A stretch of DNA of 53,538 nt from Myxococcales bacterium (GCA_025351875.1 JANXVA010000049.1:1-53538); one strand, 5' to 3'; shown: positions 17,220-26,225, numbered from the stretch's first letter. Numbers and translations are program-made. Notes: generated from the sequence alone by a model not told the origin.

Positions 17220-18205
17220 GACGGGGTCTGTCCCTTCATCGCAAGGAGCAGCTCGGCCGTGTCGACGGTCGCCGTGCCGACCTTGCTGATGACGAGCCCG
17301 GCGGCGACGCTTGCGATCTCGATCGCCTCCGTGATGTCGATGCCGGCGGCGAGCGCGAGGGCGAGCGTGCTCACCACCGTGTCACCGGCGCCCGTGACGT
17401 CGAAGACGGCCCGCGCCCTCGCGTGCGTGTGCACGGGCTCCATGTTCGGACGGAGGAGCGTCATGCCGGCGGCGCCGCGGGTCGCAAGGACCGCGCCGCC
17501 ATCGAGAGCGGCGAGCAGCGAGGTGCCGGCGGCGACGACCTCTGCGGTGGTCGAGCAGCGCATGCCGGTGGCGACCTCGAGCTCCGAGAGGTTCGGCGTG
17601 ACGACCGTGGCTCCGCGGTAAGCGGAAAAATCGCGCCGCTTCGGGTCGACGATGACCGGGATCTTCCGCTTGCGAGCGACCTCGACGACCGCGGCGACGA
17701 GCTCCGGGGAGATGACACCCTTGCCATAGTCCGAGACGATGCACGCGTCGGCGTCGGCGAGGGCGGATTGCGTGGCGGCGATGAGCGCGGCGCCGACGGT
17801 CGCGTCGATGGCGGCGCGTGACTCCTGATCGATGCGCACTACCTGCTGGTGGCGCGCGACGATGCGCGTCTTCTGCGTGGTGGGGCGCGAAGCATCGACG
17901 ACGATGGATCGGGCGTCGATTCCGGCCCTCTCGACGAGCGCTTCGAGTACGCCCGCGGCGGCATCGGCTCCGACGACGCCGACGACCTTCACGCGGCCGC
18001 CGAGGCTCGCGACGTTCATCGCGGCGTTCGCGGCGCCGCCCGGGGTGCTGGATCTGCCCGTGACCTCGAGGATGGGGACCGGGGCCTCGGGCGAGATGCG
18101 GGCGACGTCTCCGCGGACGAATTCGTCGAGCATGAGATCGCCGACCACCACCACGCGACGGCCTGCGAAATCGTCGATCCTGAAGCTTTCGCTCGGCGCT
18201 GACAT
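17216..18205 (-). CDS. rfaE1: D-glycero-beta-D-manno-heptose-7-phosphate kinase (RfaE1/HldA)
   Basis: A 329-residue pfkB-family kinase from ATG 18205; a GTG at 18226 is a possible alternative. It phosphorylates heptose 7-phosphate at C1 with ATP. Motifs include RRVVVVGDLMLDEFVRGD, ISPEAPVPILEV and TPGGAANAAMNVASLGG, all hallmarks of RfaE1. The ATP/anion-hole signature is DVTGAGDTVVSTLALALAAG with the catalytic Asp. In many bacteria this domain is fused to the adenylyltransferase (HldE). Here it is a separate protein and the adenylyltransferase is attached to GmhA. It overlaps the methyltransferase start by 4 bp. Confidence 0.93.
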   Translation of the reverse strand: MSAPSESFRIDDFAGRRVVVVGDLMLDEFVRGDVARISPEAPVPILEVTGRSSTPGGAANAAMNVASLGGRVKVVGVVGADAAAGVLEALVERAGIDARSIVVDASRPTTQKTRIVARHQQVVRIDQESRAAIDATVGAALIAATQSALADADACIVSDYGKGVISPELVAAVVEVARKRKIPVIVDPKRRDFSAYRGATVVTPNLSELEVATGMRCSTTAEVVAAGTSLLAALDGGAVLATRGAAGMTLLRPNMEPVHTHARARAVFDVTGAGDTVVSTLALALAAGIDITEAIEIASVAAGLVISKVGTATVDTAELLLAMKGQTPS

Positions 18206-18245
18206 CGTGCCGCTTGCCTTTAGCACTGGTAGAGCGAAATTCGTA

Positions 18246-18782
18246 TCAACGTGGGGTCTGCGGGGCGCCAGAACGCCCGGTCAGCCAGGTGGCGACGGAC
18301 TCCCAGGTCGGGCATTGGGCGTCGGCTCCGGCGACGACGACGGCGCCGAACGCGATCGTGCGGCATCCGGCGGCCTTGCCTGCCTGAACGTCGGACGCCT
18401 TGTCGCCGATCATCACCGACCCGTCGAGGTCGAGCGAGAGATCGCGCGCGGCATCGAGCAACATCCCCGGCTCGGGCTTGCGGCACCGGCAGGTCTCGGC
18501 CGGCCCGTGGAAGCAGAAATACGCGCCGTCGAAGCGTACGCCGTGCTCCGCGAACAGAGCCTCGACCCGGGCCTCGACACGCGTGGCCTCGTCGGCAGTG
18601 ATCATCCCGCGCCCGACGCCCGACTGGTTGCCGATGATGACGAGCGCCCAGCCCCTCGCGATCACCTCGAGCAGGACGGGGACGACGCCCGGAAGGAGCT
18701 CGACGCGCGATGGGTCGCGCGGATAGCCCACGTCCGTGATGAGCGTTCCGTCCCGGTCGACAAAGAGCGCGTTCCGAGGCAC
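18246..18782 (-). CDS. gmhB: D-glycero-beta-D-manno-heptose-1,7-bisphosphate 7-phosphatase (GmhB)
   Basis: A 178-residue HAD-superfamily phosphatase of typical GmhB size. Motif I is LFVDRDGTLITD with the nucleophile and acid Asp pair. IGNQSGVGRG is the Thr/Ser motif, and the zinc loop is CFHGPAETCRCRKPEPG (C-x-H ... C-x-C-R-K-P). The acidic motif is MIGDKASDVQAG. It removes the C7 phosphate after the RfaE1 step. The start lies 7 bp after the GmhA-HldC stop, and 40 bp separate its stop from the rfaE1 start. Confidence 0.93.
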   Translation of the reverse strand: MPRNALFVDRDGTLITDVGYPRDPSRVELLPGVVPVLLEVIARGWALVIIGNQSGVGRGMITADEATRVEARVEALFAEHGVRFDGAYFCFHGPAETCRCRKPEPGMLLDAARDLSLDLDGSVMIGDKASDVQAGKAAGCRTIAFGAVVVAGADAQCPTWESVATWLTGRSGAPQTPR

Positions 18783-18788
18783 GCGACT

Positions 18789-19961
18789 CTACGAGCTCGT
18801 CGCGGCGGCTCGGCGAGCCGTCGACGTCGTCGAGCGGTCCGGGACGAGCGGGATGAACTCGATGCGGCCGCCGTAGGCTGCGACGACCGCGGCCTCGGGG
18901 ATCGGCGCGCCATTCGGCGGAGCGTAGTCCGCGCCCTTGCAGTGGATGTCTGGCTTCAGCGCCGTGATGATCTCGACGGGCGTTGGCTCCTCGAAGACCA
19001 CGACGTGGTCGACGATCTCGAGGGCCGCGAGCATGGCGACACGTTCGTGCGCTGGGAAGATCGGGCGCCCTTCGCCCTTGGCCCTGGTGACGGTGGCGTC
19101 GGCATTCACGCCCACCAGGAGCACATCGCCGAGGCGGCGCGCGGCCTGGAGCGAGGCGAGGTGACCGGCGTGCAGCATGTCGAACGCGCCGTTCGTCCAC
19201 ACCACGACGCGCCCTTCGGTGCGCCACCGTTCGCGGAGCGTGCGCAGGGTGGGGAGGTCGATCTCCTTAGTCGAGCTCGAGATCCGGTGCGAGGGTGCGC
19301 CGGTCTCTGCAGCAGGCACCTCGCGGCTGACGTGCACGGCCTCGAGGTCGGCGAGCGTCGCGCTGTCGGCCACGTGTCCGAGGACGCGGGCATCGACCAC
19401 CTCGCAGATCACGTGACCGACGGTGATGTGGATCTCCTGGATGCGCGCCGTGTTCGTCGAGGGTACGACGACGCATGCGTCGCACAGCGCCGCGAAGGCG
19501 CTGCCCTTCGCTCCGGTGAGCCCGACGACGGAGACGCCGAGCTCCCGCGCGGCCTCGATGGCGGCGAGGATGTTGGGCGAGCGCCCGCTCGTGCTGATCG
19601 CGATCGCGACGTCGCCCTTGCGTCCGAGGGCGCGCAGCTGCCGCGCGTAGACCTGGTCGAAGCCGTAGTCGTTGGCGATCGCGGTCAGCGCCGACGTGTC
19701 GACGGTGAGCGCGATGGCGGGAAGGGGCCTCCGCTCGGCGACGAAACGACCGACCAGCTCGGCGGCAACGTGCTGCGCGTCCGCTGCGCTGCCGCCGTTG
19801 CCGAAGATGAGGAGCTTGTTGCCGGCGAGGAGCGCCTCCGTGACGATCGCGGCGGCGTTCGCGATGGAGTCGCTGCAGCGCTCGAGGACGAGCTGGCGGA
19901 GTCGCGCGCCTTCACGGAGCGCCTGGGCAATGAGCTGATGGGCGAGGCGATGGTGCTGCAT
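18789..19961 (-). CDS. gmhA/hldC: Fused sedoheptulose-7-phosphate isomerase (GmhA) and heptose-1-phosphate adenylyltransferase (HldC/RfaE2)
   Basis: A 390-residue two-domain protein. Residues 1-195 are a SIS-fold GmhA: FGNGGSAADAQHVAAELVGR, ISTSGRSPNILAAIEAAR and RIQEIHITVGHVICE, which contain the zinc and substrate residues of the family. After a linker of about 30 residues, positions 225-380 form a nucleotidyltransferase with WTNGAFDMLHAGHLASL (HxGH motif), VNADATVTRAKGEGRPI and a CKGADY loop, as in RfaE2. The protein would catalyse the first and last steps of ADP-heptose synthesis. HldC is usually fused to the kinase RfaE1 or free-standing. The gene is uninterrupted and sits in a consistent operon, so the fusion looks genuine. 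Confidence 0.92.
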   Translation of the reverse strand: MQHHRLAHQLIAQALREGARLRQLVLERCSDSIANAAAIVTEALLAGNKLLIFGNGGSAADAQHVAAELVGRFVAERRPLPAIALTVDTSALTAIANDYGFDQVYARQLRALGRKGDVAIAISTSGRSPNILAAIEAARELGVSVVGLTGAKGSAFAALCDACVVVPSTNTARIQEIHITVGHVICEVVDARVLGHVADSATLADLEAVHVSREVPAAETGAPSHRISSSTKEIDLPTLRTLRERWRTEGRVVVWTNGAFDMLHAGHLASLQAARRLGDVLLVGVNADATVTRAKGEGRPIFPAHERVAMLAALEIVDHVVVFEEPTPVEIITALKPDIHCKGADYAPPNGAPIPEAAVVAAYGGRIEFIPLVPDRSTTSTARRAAATSS

Positions 19962-19965
19962 GGGG

Positions 19966-21213
19966 TCAGTGGAGAGGCGCCGCGCGCGTGACGGACGGTT
20001 CCTCGGACAGGAGCAAGCGCACCTCCTTCAGGACCTGCTCCACCGGGACGGCGCGGGCGATGGCGTTCTCGATCGTGTCGACGGGGCGCCCGGCGACGAC
20101 GTCCTTGCCGTTGTAGACGGTGAAGAGCGGCAGCGAGTAGAGCGCCGGCGCAACGCTGGCGACGCGCGAGCCGAGCGGCGCGAAGATGCGCGGCGAGTCC
20201 GCGAAGAAGAGGCCGATGACCGGGGCGTCGACGAGGCAGGCGAGGTGCATCGGTCCGCTGTCGTTCGTGATGAACAGGTCGCAGGCCTCGAATGCGCCGA
20301 GCAGCTCGCGCAGCGAGAGCTCGCCGGCGATGCTCGCCACGCGCGGATCCTTGGCGGCGGCGGCGATGCGCTCGACGTACTTGCGCTCGGACTTGGCGCC
20401 GATGAACGCGATGAACGTGTCCGGGTTCTCGACGAGGATCTGCGCTGCGAGCTCGGTGTAGCGCTCCTCCGGCCACTTGCGCACGTCCGGCGCGAGATCC
20501 GGAGACGTGTTCGGGTTGATGAGGACGAGTCGGCGAGAGCCGCGGCCTCGTGCTTCGAAGAGCCTCGCGACACGCGCGCGTGTCTCCGGGGCGACGGTGA
20601 TGCGCGGGTAGTTGTACCGCTCCTTGAAGGCCTGGAAATCGAGGTAGTAGAGATCGCCCGTCGTCAGCAGGTACACGAGGGAGAGGAAGATATCCTTCGT
20701 GTGGTAGTAGTGATTGTACGAGCCGGGCACGTCGAGCAGCGTCCGTCGCCAGGGCTCCTGGGTCAGGTAGAAGCCCGCCTTCTTCGGTATGCCCGCGATG
20801 CCGGAGAGCACGAGCGGGAATTTTGCGAAGAACTCGAAGTCGATGACGAGGTCGAAGTGCTCGGCGCGGAGATCGCGCGCGAGAGCGAAGGTCGACGCGG
20901 CGAACTTCTTCGCCGACGAGTTGTCGACGAACCAGTTCTTGTCCGTCAGGTTCAGGATCTCGAGGATGTCGCGGTTCGACGAGAACGAGACGAAGTGGAT
21001 CTCGGCGTTCGGGTAGGCCTCGCGCAGCGCCATCAAGCTCGGCGCACCGACGACGATGGAGCCGATGCCGAAGAATTTCATCACGGCGATTTTCTTGTAC
21101 TCGGTGGGCTGAGTACGGAAGCGCGACGTGACCGTCTTCGAGGCGGCGAGGACGTTACAAGCCAGGTTGCCGACCTGGTTGTCGATCCACCGCATCAGTT
21201 TGACGTCGAACAT
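19966..21213 (-). CDS. ADP-heptose:LPS heptosyltransferase-like GT9 protein
   Basis: A 415-residue GT-B glycosyltransferase. I chose ATG 21213 because GAGGGGA lies seven bases upstream; a TTG at 21219 would touch that ribosome-binding site. Family features are the N-terminal KKIAVMKFFGIGSIVVGAPS (a variant of the GDxl..tP loop), INPNTSPDLAPDVRKWPEER, and the C-terminal CDLFITNDSGPMHLACLV, whose D-S-G-P-M-H is the ADP-heptose site. It transfers heptose to the lipopolysaccharide core or a related glycan on the cytoplasmic face. It is the first gene of the envelope operon, 4 bp before the GmhA-HldC start. Confidence 0.85.
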   Translation of the reverse strand: MFDVKLMRWIDNQVGNLACNVLAASKTVTSRFRTQPTEYKKIAVMKFFGIGSIVVGAPSLMALREAYPNAEIHFVSFSSNRDILEILNLTDKNWFVDNSSAKKFAASTFALARDLRAEHFDLVIDFEFFAKFPLVLSGIAGIPKKAGFYLTQEPWRRTLLDVPGSYNHYYHTKDIFLSLVYLLTTGDLYYLDFQAFKERYNYPRITVAPETRARVARLFEARGRGSRRLVLINPNTSPDLAPDVRKWPEERYTELAAQILVENPDTFIAFIGAKSERKYVERIAAAAKDPRVASIAGELSLRELLGAFEACDLFITNDSGPMHLACLVDAPVIGLFFADSPRIFAPLGSRVASVAPALYSLPLFTVYNGKDVVAGRPVDTIENAIARAVPVEQVLKEVRLLLSEEPSVTRAAPLH

Positions 21214-21265
21214 GGGCAAATCCCCTCGTGTGAGTTAAGCGGCCAGGGCCAATAAGCGCAGGGAA

Positions 21266-21293
21266 AGCATAACGTTCTAGCCTAGATCGTCAA
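21266..21293 (-). promoter_or_regulatory. Sigma-70-like promoter of the heptose/envelope operon
   Basis: Minus-strand TTGACG (21293-21288) and TATGCT (21271-21266) are separated by 16 bp. The predicted start lies about 45 bp upstream of the heptosyltransferase ATG at 21213, whose ribosome-binding site GAGGGGA is also clear. The intergenic stretch is unusually AT-rich for this window. Confidence 0.65.
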
Positions 21294-21306
21294 CCTGACG
21301 CAGGGG

Positions 21307-22974
21307 TTATGGGGTGCGTACGGGGCAGACCACGACATCGATGTCAGAGGTATAGATCTCGATCTCGCCGACGGTGGCCAGCTTTTCGAGGCACTCGCGG
21401 ATCGCGAGGCGTGCCTCGCGTGTCTGGACGAAGACGTGCAGAGGGCGCGCCAGCCCCTCGATGCCGTGCGGCTGGCGACCAAAGATCCAGCGCTCGCGCT
21501 CGACGACGCGAGCGTCGACGCCGTCCTTGGCCGACTCCAGGAGAAACGACATCCCGATGTCCCACCCGGCGGCGTCGGCGTGAAACACGGGCGTCGCTCC
21601 GATCGCCGCGAGGCGCGCGCGGACCGCCGCGTAGCCGTCGCGCAAGGTCGGATTGAGGGGCGGGACGAGGGCGGGCCGCGAGAGGTAGCCGCGCTGCAGC
21701 GAGGACACGCCGAGCGCGACGACGAAGAGCGCTACCGTTGCAACGGCGACGCCGGCGCGCGCGAGGCTCGCGCGTGACGAGCGCGCGACGAGGTCTGCGA
21801 GCATGCGCGCGCACGTCGAGGCGATGCCGATCCAGAGCAGCGTCGTCGCGGCGGTCGTCCAGAAGAGGAGATACATGTAGTCCGCACCGATGATGGCGCG
21901 GAGCGCGCCCACCGAGACGACGGACGCGAGCCCGCCCGTCGCGACGAGGGCGACGCTCACATGGTCGCGTCGGCGGAACGCCAGCACGCCCGCTGCTGCG
22001 GCGAGGCCGAGCAGCACCAGGGGGACGCTGAACGCCGCGAGGGACGAGGGAGCCGCCGTCGGCACGCTTCGCATGATCTCGGGCTCGAGCTCGGCGAGCA
22101 GCGCCTGCGACCGCAGGCGACCCGGGAGCCACGACGTCGCGAAGGCCCAGTCCGCCACGGCGACCCGCAGGGGCTTCAGCGGCTCGGTCCGCGTCGAAAA
22201 GAAGCGCGCGAGCTTCGTGATGTTCCCGGTCGGCGTGAGGAGCTGCTCGATCACGGGCGGCGTGACGGCGAGCGCCAGCACGGCCAGGCCTGCGAGCACG
22301 CGGGTCTTTGCACGACGATCGAGGGCGTGACCTCGACGCGCGCGCACCGCGACGACCATCGCGATCGCGACGGAGACTCCGAGCACGGTCGGGACCGTCG
22401 ACAGGTGGGTCTCGGCCACGAAGGCTCCGGCGAGCACGGCCACCGGCAGCGCGTTCCACGTGCCGTTGGCGACGAGCGCAGCGAGCACGAGAAACGCGAT
22501 CATCGGGAGGACGACGACGAGCGGGTTCCACGGGAGCGCGCATACGTCACCGAACGCCCCCAGCCAGCCGAGCACGACGAGCGTCGCGGCCATCGCGTGC
22601 GCCCGCGTTGCGGCGAGCCGGACCGCGCCGACGATGGTCATCGCCGCAGAGGCGTTGATGACGGCCGCGCCCGCGAGGATCCCGGTGCTCGTGCTCCCCC
22701 ACAGCCCGTAGAGCGGCGCGAGGGCATAGAAGTAGAGCGGCCCTGGATGATTGAACCCGAAGCGGGAGTAGGGCCCCAGGAGCGTTCGTCCGGAGCTCAC
22801 GTAGCGGGTCGCGAGCTCGAGACCCGCGTAGTCGCCCCGGAGCTCGAAGCGCCCGATGGGGTGCTCGCGCAAGTAGAGAAAATAGGGGACCAGCGGCAGC
22901 GCGGTGAGCAGCGCAAGCGCGAACGCCTCGATCGCGACGCGCCCGCTGTCCCCTCTCGTAGCGTCCGCAGCCAT
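21307..22974 (-). CDS. GT-C-like integral membrane glycosyltransferase
   Basis: A 555-residue protein with about eleven hydrophobic helices and a C-terminal soluble tail. The first outer loop has RGDYAGLELATRYVSSG and FGFNHPGPLYFYALAP. The acidic residue plus the H-P-G-P-L-Y-F pattern is a familiar signature in ArnT/PMT-like proteins. It ends 94 bp before the heptose operon start and may be separately transcribed. A role in surface glycan synthesis is inferred from topology and neighbours. Confidence 0.6.
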   Translation of the reverse strand: MAADATRGDSGRVAIEAFALALLTALPLVPYFLYLREHPIGRFELRGDYAGLELATRYVSSGRTLLGPYSRFGFNHPGPLYFYALAPLYGLWGSTSTGILAGAAVINASAAMTIVGAVRLAATRAHAMAATLVVLGWLGAFGDVCALPWNPLVVVLPMIAFLVLAALVANGTWNALPVAVLAGAFVAETHLSTVPTVLGVSVAIAMVVAVRARRGHALDRRAKTRVLAGLAVLALAVTPPVIEQLLTPTGNITKLARFFSTRTEPLKPLRVAVADWAFATSWLPGRLRSQALLAELEPEIMRSVPTAAPSSLAAFSVPLVLLGLAAAAGVLAFRRRDHVSVALVATGGLASVVSVGALRAIIGADYMYLLFWTTAATTLLWIGIASTCARMLADLVARSSRASLARAGVAVATVALFVVALGVSSLQRGYLSRPALVPPLNPTLRDGYAAVRARLAAIGATPVFHADAAGWDIGMSFLLESAKDGVDARVVERERWIFGRQPHGIEGLARPLHVFVQTREARLAIRECLEKLATVGEIEIYTSDIDVVVCPVRTP

Positions 22975-22993
22975 CCTCGCGCGCTCGGTCGAG

Positions 22994-24172
22994 CTACTTG
23001 CCCTTGCCCTTGCGGAGGAGCTGCTGCTTGGCGGCCGTCTGCACGGCGCCGGGCACGTCCTTGCTCTTCGAGACGGTCTTCAGGTCGTTGTCGCGGAGGT
23101 GCATGATGAACTTCGACGAGTGACCGAACGGCGTGCGGGGGTTCGCGCACAGGTTGAATTTCACCTGGTAGACGCGCGTCCACTCCTTGCTGTTCGCGAT
23201 CTCGCGGAGCACGTCCTCGGAGACGTTGCGCATGCCGGCGATGCGCACGACCTCGCTGTCGCTCATACCGGGCGCCTTCAGCGCAGCGGTGGCGACGAGC
23301 GGGTTCGGGTCGCGCACGCCGAGCATGCGGATCGCCTTCATGTCGAAGCTGTGCTCGGTCTCGTTGCCGTCGTCGTCGGTGGTCTTCACCGAGCCGAGGG
23401 TGAGGAGGCGGATCTTGTGCGGCGGGCGGAGGTCGGCCCAGATCGCGTGGAGAGGGCGCGCCTTCTCGACGATCATCTCCTTTCCGGTCTCGGGGTCGAG
23501 GACGTGCGTGTCCTCGTCATCGGAGAGGACGAGAGCCTTCGCGAGCTTCTGCGCGTCGGTGAACTGCGTGTCGTCGAAGTTCGGCTCCTCGCTCGGCTCG
23601 GCGATGAGCTCGCCCTCGATGGCCCGCTTCGCCTGCTCGAACGCGGGGATGCCCGGGCAGTCGACGCCGTTGCGGACCGCGAGCTCCAGGATGCGGTCCG
23701 CGGTCGACATCCGCGTGTTCTTGTTGAGATAGAGCTTCTCGATGATCCGTACGTTCTTGAGGAGCAGCTCTTCGTTCGTCGCGATGAGCTCGGAGACGAA
23801 CTCGCTGCAGACCCCCGCCATCGTGACGACGGTCTCGGCCAGGAGCGACGCGTGGCGGAGGATCTTCTCCGCGAGGTTCACGTCCTTCGCGTAGATGGGC
23901 CCGATGACGTCGAGGACGCCCGACTGCACGTCCCCGGCGAGCGCGCCGTTGAGGAGCGGGAGGGGGAGCGCCTGGAGCGTCTTCCGCGCGACCTCGGAGT
24001 GGGCGTCCGTGCCGAGCGACAGCGAGCAGATGACGGCGAGGGTCTCGCCGGGCTTGAGACCGGGCGCCAGGCCCTTGGCGGCCATCGCCTTGAGCGGCGC
24101 CGGCCCGTTGGGGTCGAGGATTTTCTGCGCATTCGGCGGCAGAACGCCGATCTCGATCGTAGAAGTGCTCAC
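22994..24172 (-). CDS. Conserved-looking cytoplasmic protein of unknown function
   Basis: A 392-residue protein starting at GTG 24172. No signal peptide, membrane helix or metal motif is seen. It is mostly alpha-helical, with repeated short helices (RHASLLAETVVTMAGVCSEF, IIEKLYLNKNTRMSTADRI) that suggest a HEAT-like scaffold. An acidic stretch (EPSEEPNFDDTQF, DDEDTHV) precedes a basic C terminus (QLLRKGKGK). The central PIYAKDVNLAEKILRHASLL reads like DUF2336-type helical repeats, though I cannot assign it. It diverges from the SPFH protein with 144 bp between starts. Confidence 0.6.
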   Translation of the reverse strand: MSTSTIEIGVLPPNAQKILDPNGPAPLKAMAAKGLAPGLKPGETLAVICSLSLGTDAHSEVARKTLQALPLPLLNGALAGDVQSGVLDVIGPIYAKDVNLAEKILRHASLLAETVVTMAGVCSEFVSELIATNEELLLKNVRIIEKLYLNKNTRMSTADRILELAVRNGVDCPGIPAFEQAKRAIEGELIAEPSEEPNFDDTQFTDAQKLAKALVLSDDEDTHVLDPETGKEMIVEKARPLHAIWADLRPPHKIRLLTLGSVKTTDDDGNETEHSFDMKAIRMLGVRDPNPLVATAALKAPGMSDSEVVRIAGMRNVSEDVLREIANSKEWTRVYQVKFNLCANPRTPFGHSSKFIMHLRDNDLKTVSKSKDVPGAVQTAAKQQLLRKGKGK

Positions 24173-24316
24173 GGAATCAAAACGATACCGTGCCTCTAGC
24201 GTCAGCGCGATCGTCGATTTACCTTCGCTGTCAGGGCACTTATCGTGTGTACGCCGGGGTGTCCTCCAAAAGGGGCCTCGTGCGTCGGGCTTCGGAAACC
24301 AAAGGGAGCGGAAACG

Positions 24317-25534
24317 ATGGGCGTGTTCGATTTCGTGAAGAACGGCGTGCGCGAGATGATGATCGCGCGTCCCGACCACCTCAAGCAGCTCATCGTCTAC
24401 AAGCACCCCGATCAGAACTTCCCGTTCTTTTCGCAGCTCACCGTCGACAGCGACGAGTGCGCGGTGTTCTTCAAGGACGGCAAGGTCGTCGGTGTTCTCC
24501 CTCCGGGGCGGCACACGATGTCGACCCAGAACATCCCGTTCCTGAACAACATCATCAACAAGTTCACGGGCGGCGACGTCTTCATCAGCGAGATCTTCTT
24601 CGTGAAGACCTCCCCGGTGCGGAGCATCCCGTTCGGCGGCCCCATCGGCGACATGATCGACCCGCTCACCGGCGAGCAGGTCATCCCGCGCATCTTCGGC
24701 GAGTTCTCGCTCGTCGTGACCGATCCGGTGCGCTTCGTCGTCGGGTACACCGGCCAGGCGGCGCAGGGCGACAACGACGCGGTCCTCCACTGGGTGAAGG
24801 GCCTCTTCATGAACGGGGTCAAGACGACCCTGGGCGAGCTCTGCGAGGTGGAGGGCAAGAGCGTCCTCCAAGCCGTCTCGCTGACGACCAAGCTCGGAAA
24901 CGCGTTCGTGACGAACGCGCCCGATCTCAACGAGATCGGCATGCGCATCCTCCAGATGGGGCAGTTCAGCCTGAACTTCTCCGAGGAAGATCGCGCGCGC
25001 CTCGTCGAGGCGAACGCCGAGATCGCGAAGGCGAACCGCGGCGTGAAGGTCGCCGAGGCCCAGGCCAAGGCCAAGCAGTTCGAGCTCGATCAGAAGTTCG
25101 GACAGGACGCGAAGTACGTCCAGCAGCTCGCCGGCAACTACCAGAACTACGCCGCCGGTCAGGCGATGATCGGCGCAGGGCAGGGCATGGCCCAGCACGG
25201 CGTCGGCGAAGGAGGCATCGCGGGCGCGGGCATGCAGATGGCGATCGGCGTCGGCATGGCCAACCAGATGAGCGGCGCGATGCAGGGCGGCGGCGGTGGT
25301 GGTGGCGGTGGCGGCGGAGTGCAGGCGCAGCAGGCGCCTCAGTTCACGCCCGGCGGCGCGATGGTGACGTGCGCGAAGTGCAACACGCGCCAGCCCGGCG
25401 GGAAGTTCTGCGCGGAGTGCGGCGGCCCGCTCGCGCAGTCGAAGAAGTTCTGCACCGGCTGCGGCACCGAGACGGGCACCGCGAAGTTCTGCGCGAACTG
25501 CGGAACGTCCGCAAACGCAGCGCCCCCGGCCTGA
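24317..25534 (+). CDS. SPFH-domain protein with C-terminal zinc ribbons
   Basis: A 405-residue protein with ATG at 24317 and a strong AAAGGGAG upstream. Residues 1-220 form an SPFH/band-7-like domain of the 'virion core protein' type (DSDECAVFFKDGKVVG, GVLPPGRHTMSTQNIPFL). A helical stretch (ARLVEANAEIAKANRGVKVA) comes next, then a Gly/Met/Gln-rich region with eleven Gly in a row. The last 60 residues have four C-x2-C knuckles, making two zinc ribbons (CAKCN, CAECG, CTGCG, CANCG). Bacterial relatives form membrane-associated scaffolds. No N-terminal membrane helix is obvious here. The gene is monocistronic. Confidence 0.85.
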   Translation: MGVFDFVKNGVREMMIARPDHLKQLIVYKHPDQNFPFFSQLTVDSDECAVFFKDGKVVGVLPPGRHTMSTQNIPFLNNIINKFTGGDVFISEIFFVKTSPVRSIPFGGPIGDMIDPLTGEQVIPRIFGEFSLVVTDPVRFVVGYTGQAAQGDNDAVLHWVKGLFMNGVKTTLGELCEVEGKSVLQAVSLTTKLGNAFVTNAPDLNEIGMRILQMGQFSLNFSEEDRARLVEANAEIAKANRGVKVAEAQAKAKQFELDQKFGQDAKYVQQLAGNYQNYAAGQAMIGAGQGMAQHGVGEGGIAGAGMQMAIGVGMANQMSGAMQGGGGGGGGGGGVQAQQAPQFTPGGAMVTCAKCNTRQPGGKFCAECGGPLAQSKKFCTGCGTETGTAKFCANCGTSANAAPPA

Positions 25535-25550
25535 GCCGGAACCGCGCCGC

Positions 25551-26225
25551 TCAGCTCGGCGGCATCTCGAGAGCGCTCAGCCATCCGCGGACCTCGTCGC
25601 GGATGGCTGGGTTGCCGTCTGCGCCAGAGGTGGTGAGGAAGCGCCCGAGCACGGCTCGCGCTTCTTCGGTCGCGCCCGCGTCGCGGAAGCACTGGCCCAC
25701 GATGAACAGCGTGGTGAGGTCGGCGGGCGCGCTCGCGTTCTCGAGGCTGAGCAGCTCGCGCGCATGCGGGAGCGCGTCGACCGCGCGCTTCGCATCGAGC
25801 AGCGCGCCTACGAGCGGCTCGAGGTAGCCGTGCGCGTCGCCGCCGCCGCTCCGGACGACGTCGAGCGCGCGGAGCAGGAGCTCGACGGCCGGCGCGGGCT
25901 GTCCGTTCGCCCACACGGTCACGCCGTGCGCGTGCAGGCACTCGGCGAGGAGAAGATCGTCCTCGGGGAGGGTCGCCTCGGCGATCGCGACGGCGCGTCG
26001 CTGCACCTCGAGCTCGCGATCCATCTGCGTGCTCGCGGTCGCGTTGTCCTCGCCGGAGGCGCGCGCGAGCCCCATGAGCGGAACGATCAGCTCCTTCGCG
26101 TGGTCGCCGTGTGCACGCTCGGCGTGGGCGACGGCCTCCTCGAAGATACGCCGCGCGCCGACGTAGTCGCCGCCGGAGAGGTGGCTCTCGCCGTCCTCCA
26201 CGAGCGCGGATAGCGCCTCGGTCAT
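25551..26225 (-). CDS. TPR-repeat protein
   Basis: A 224-residue soluble protein from ATG 26225. Helical pairs match tetratricopeptide repeats: SHLSGGDYVGARRIFEEAV near residue 20, QRRAVAIAEATLPEDDLLLA around 75, and VGQCFRDAGATEEARAVLGR near 190. TPRs mediate protein-protein contacts; the partner is unknown. It ends 16 bp from the SPFH gene's stop (convergent) and diverges from a small Cys-rich protein. Confidence 0.75.
   Translation of the reverse strand: MTEALSALVEDGESHLSGGDYVGARRIFEEAVAHAERAHGDHAKELIVPLMGLARASGEDNATASTQMDRELEVQRRAVAIAEATLPEDDLLLAECLHAHGVTVWANGQPAPAVELLLRALDVVRSGGGDAHGYLEPLVGALLDAKRAVDALPHARELLSLENASAPADLTTLFIVGQCFRDAGATEEARAVLGRFLTTSGADGNPAIRDEVRGWLSALEMPPS

Noticed and set aside
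25288..25325. Short Gly-codon (GGC/GGT) run as a CRISPR or repeat locus
   Set aside because: It encodes a polyglycine linker inside the SPFH gene; no spaced direct repeats occur anywhere in the window.
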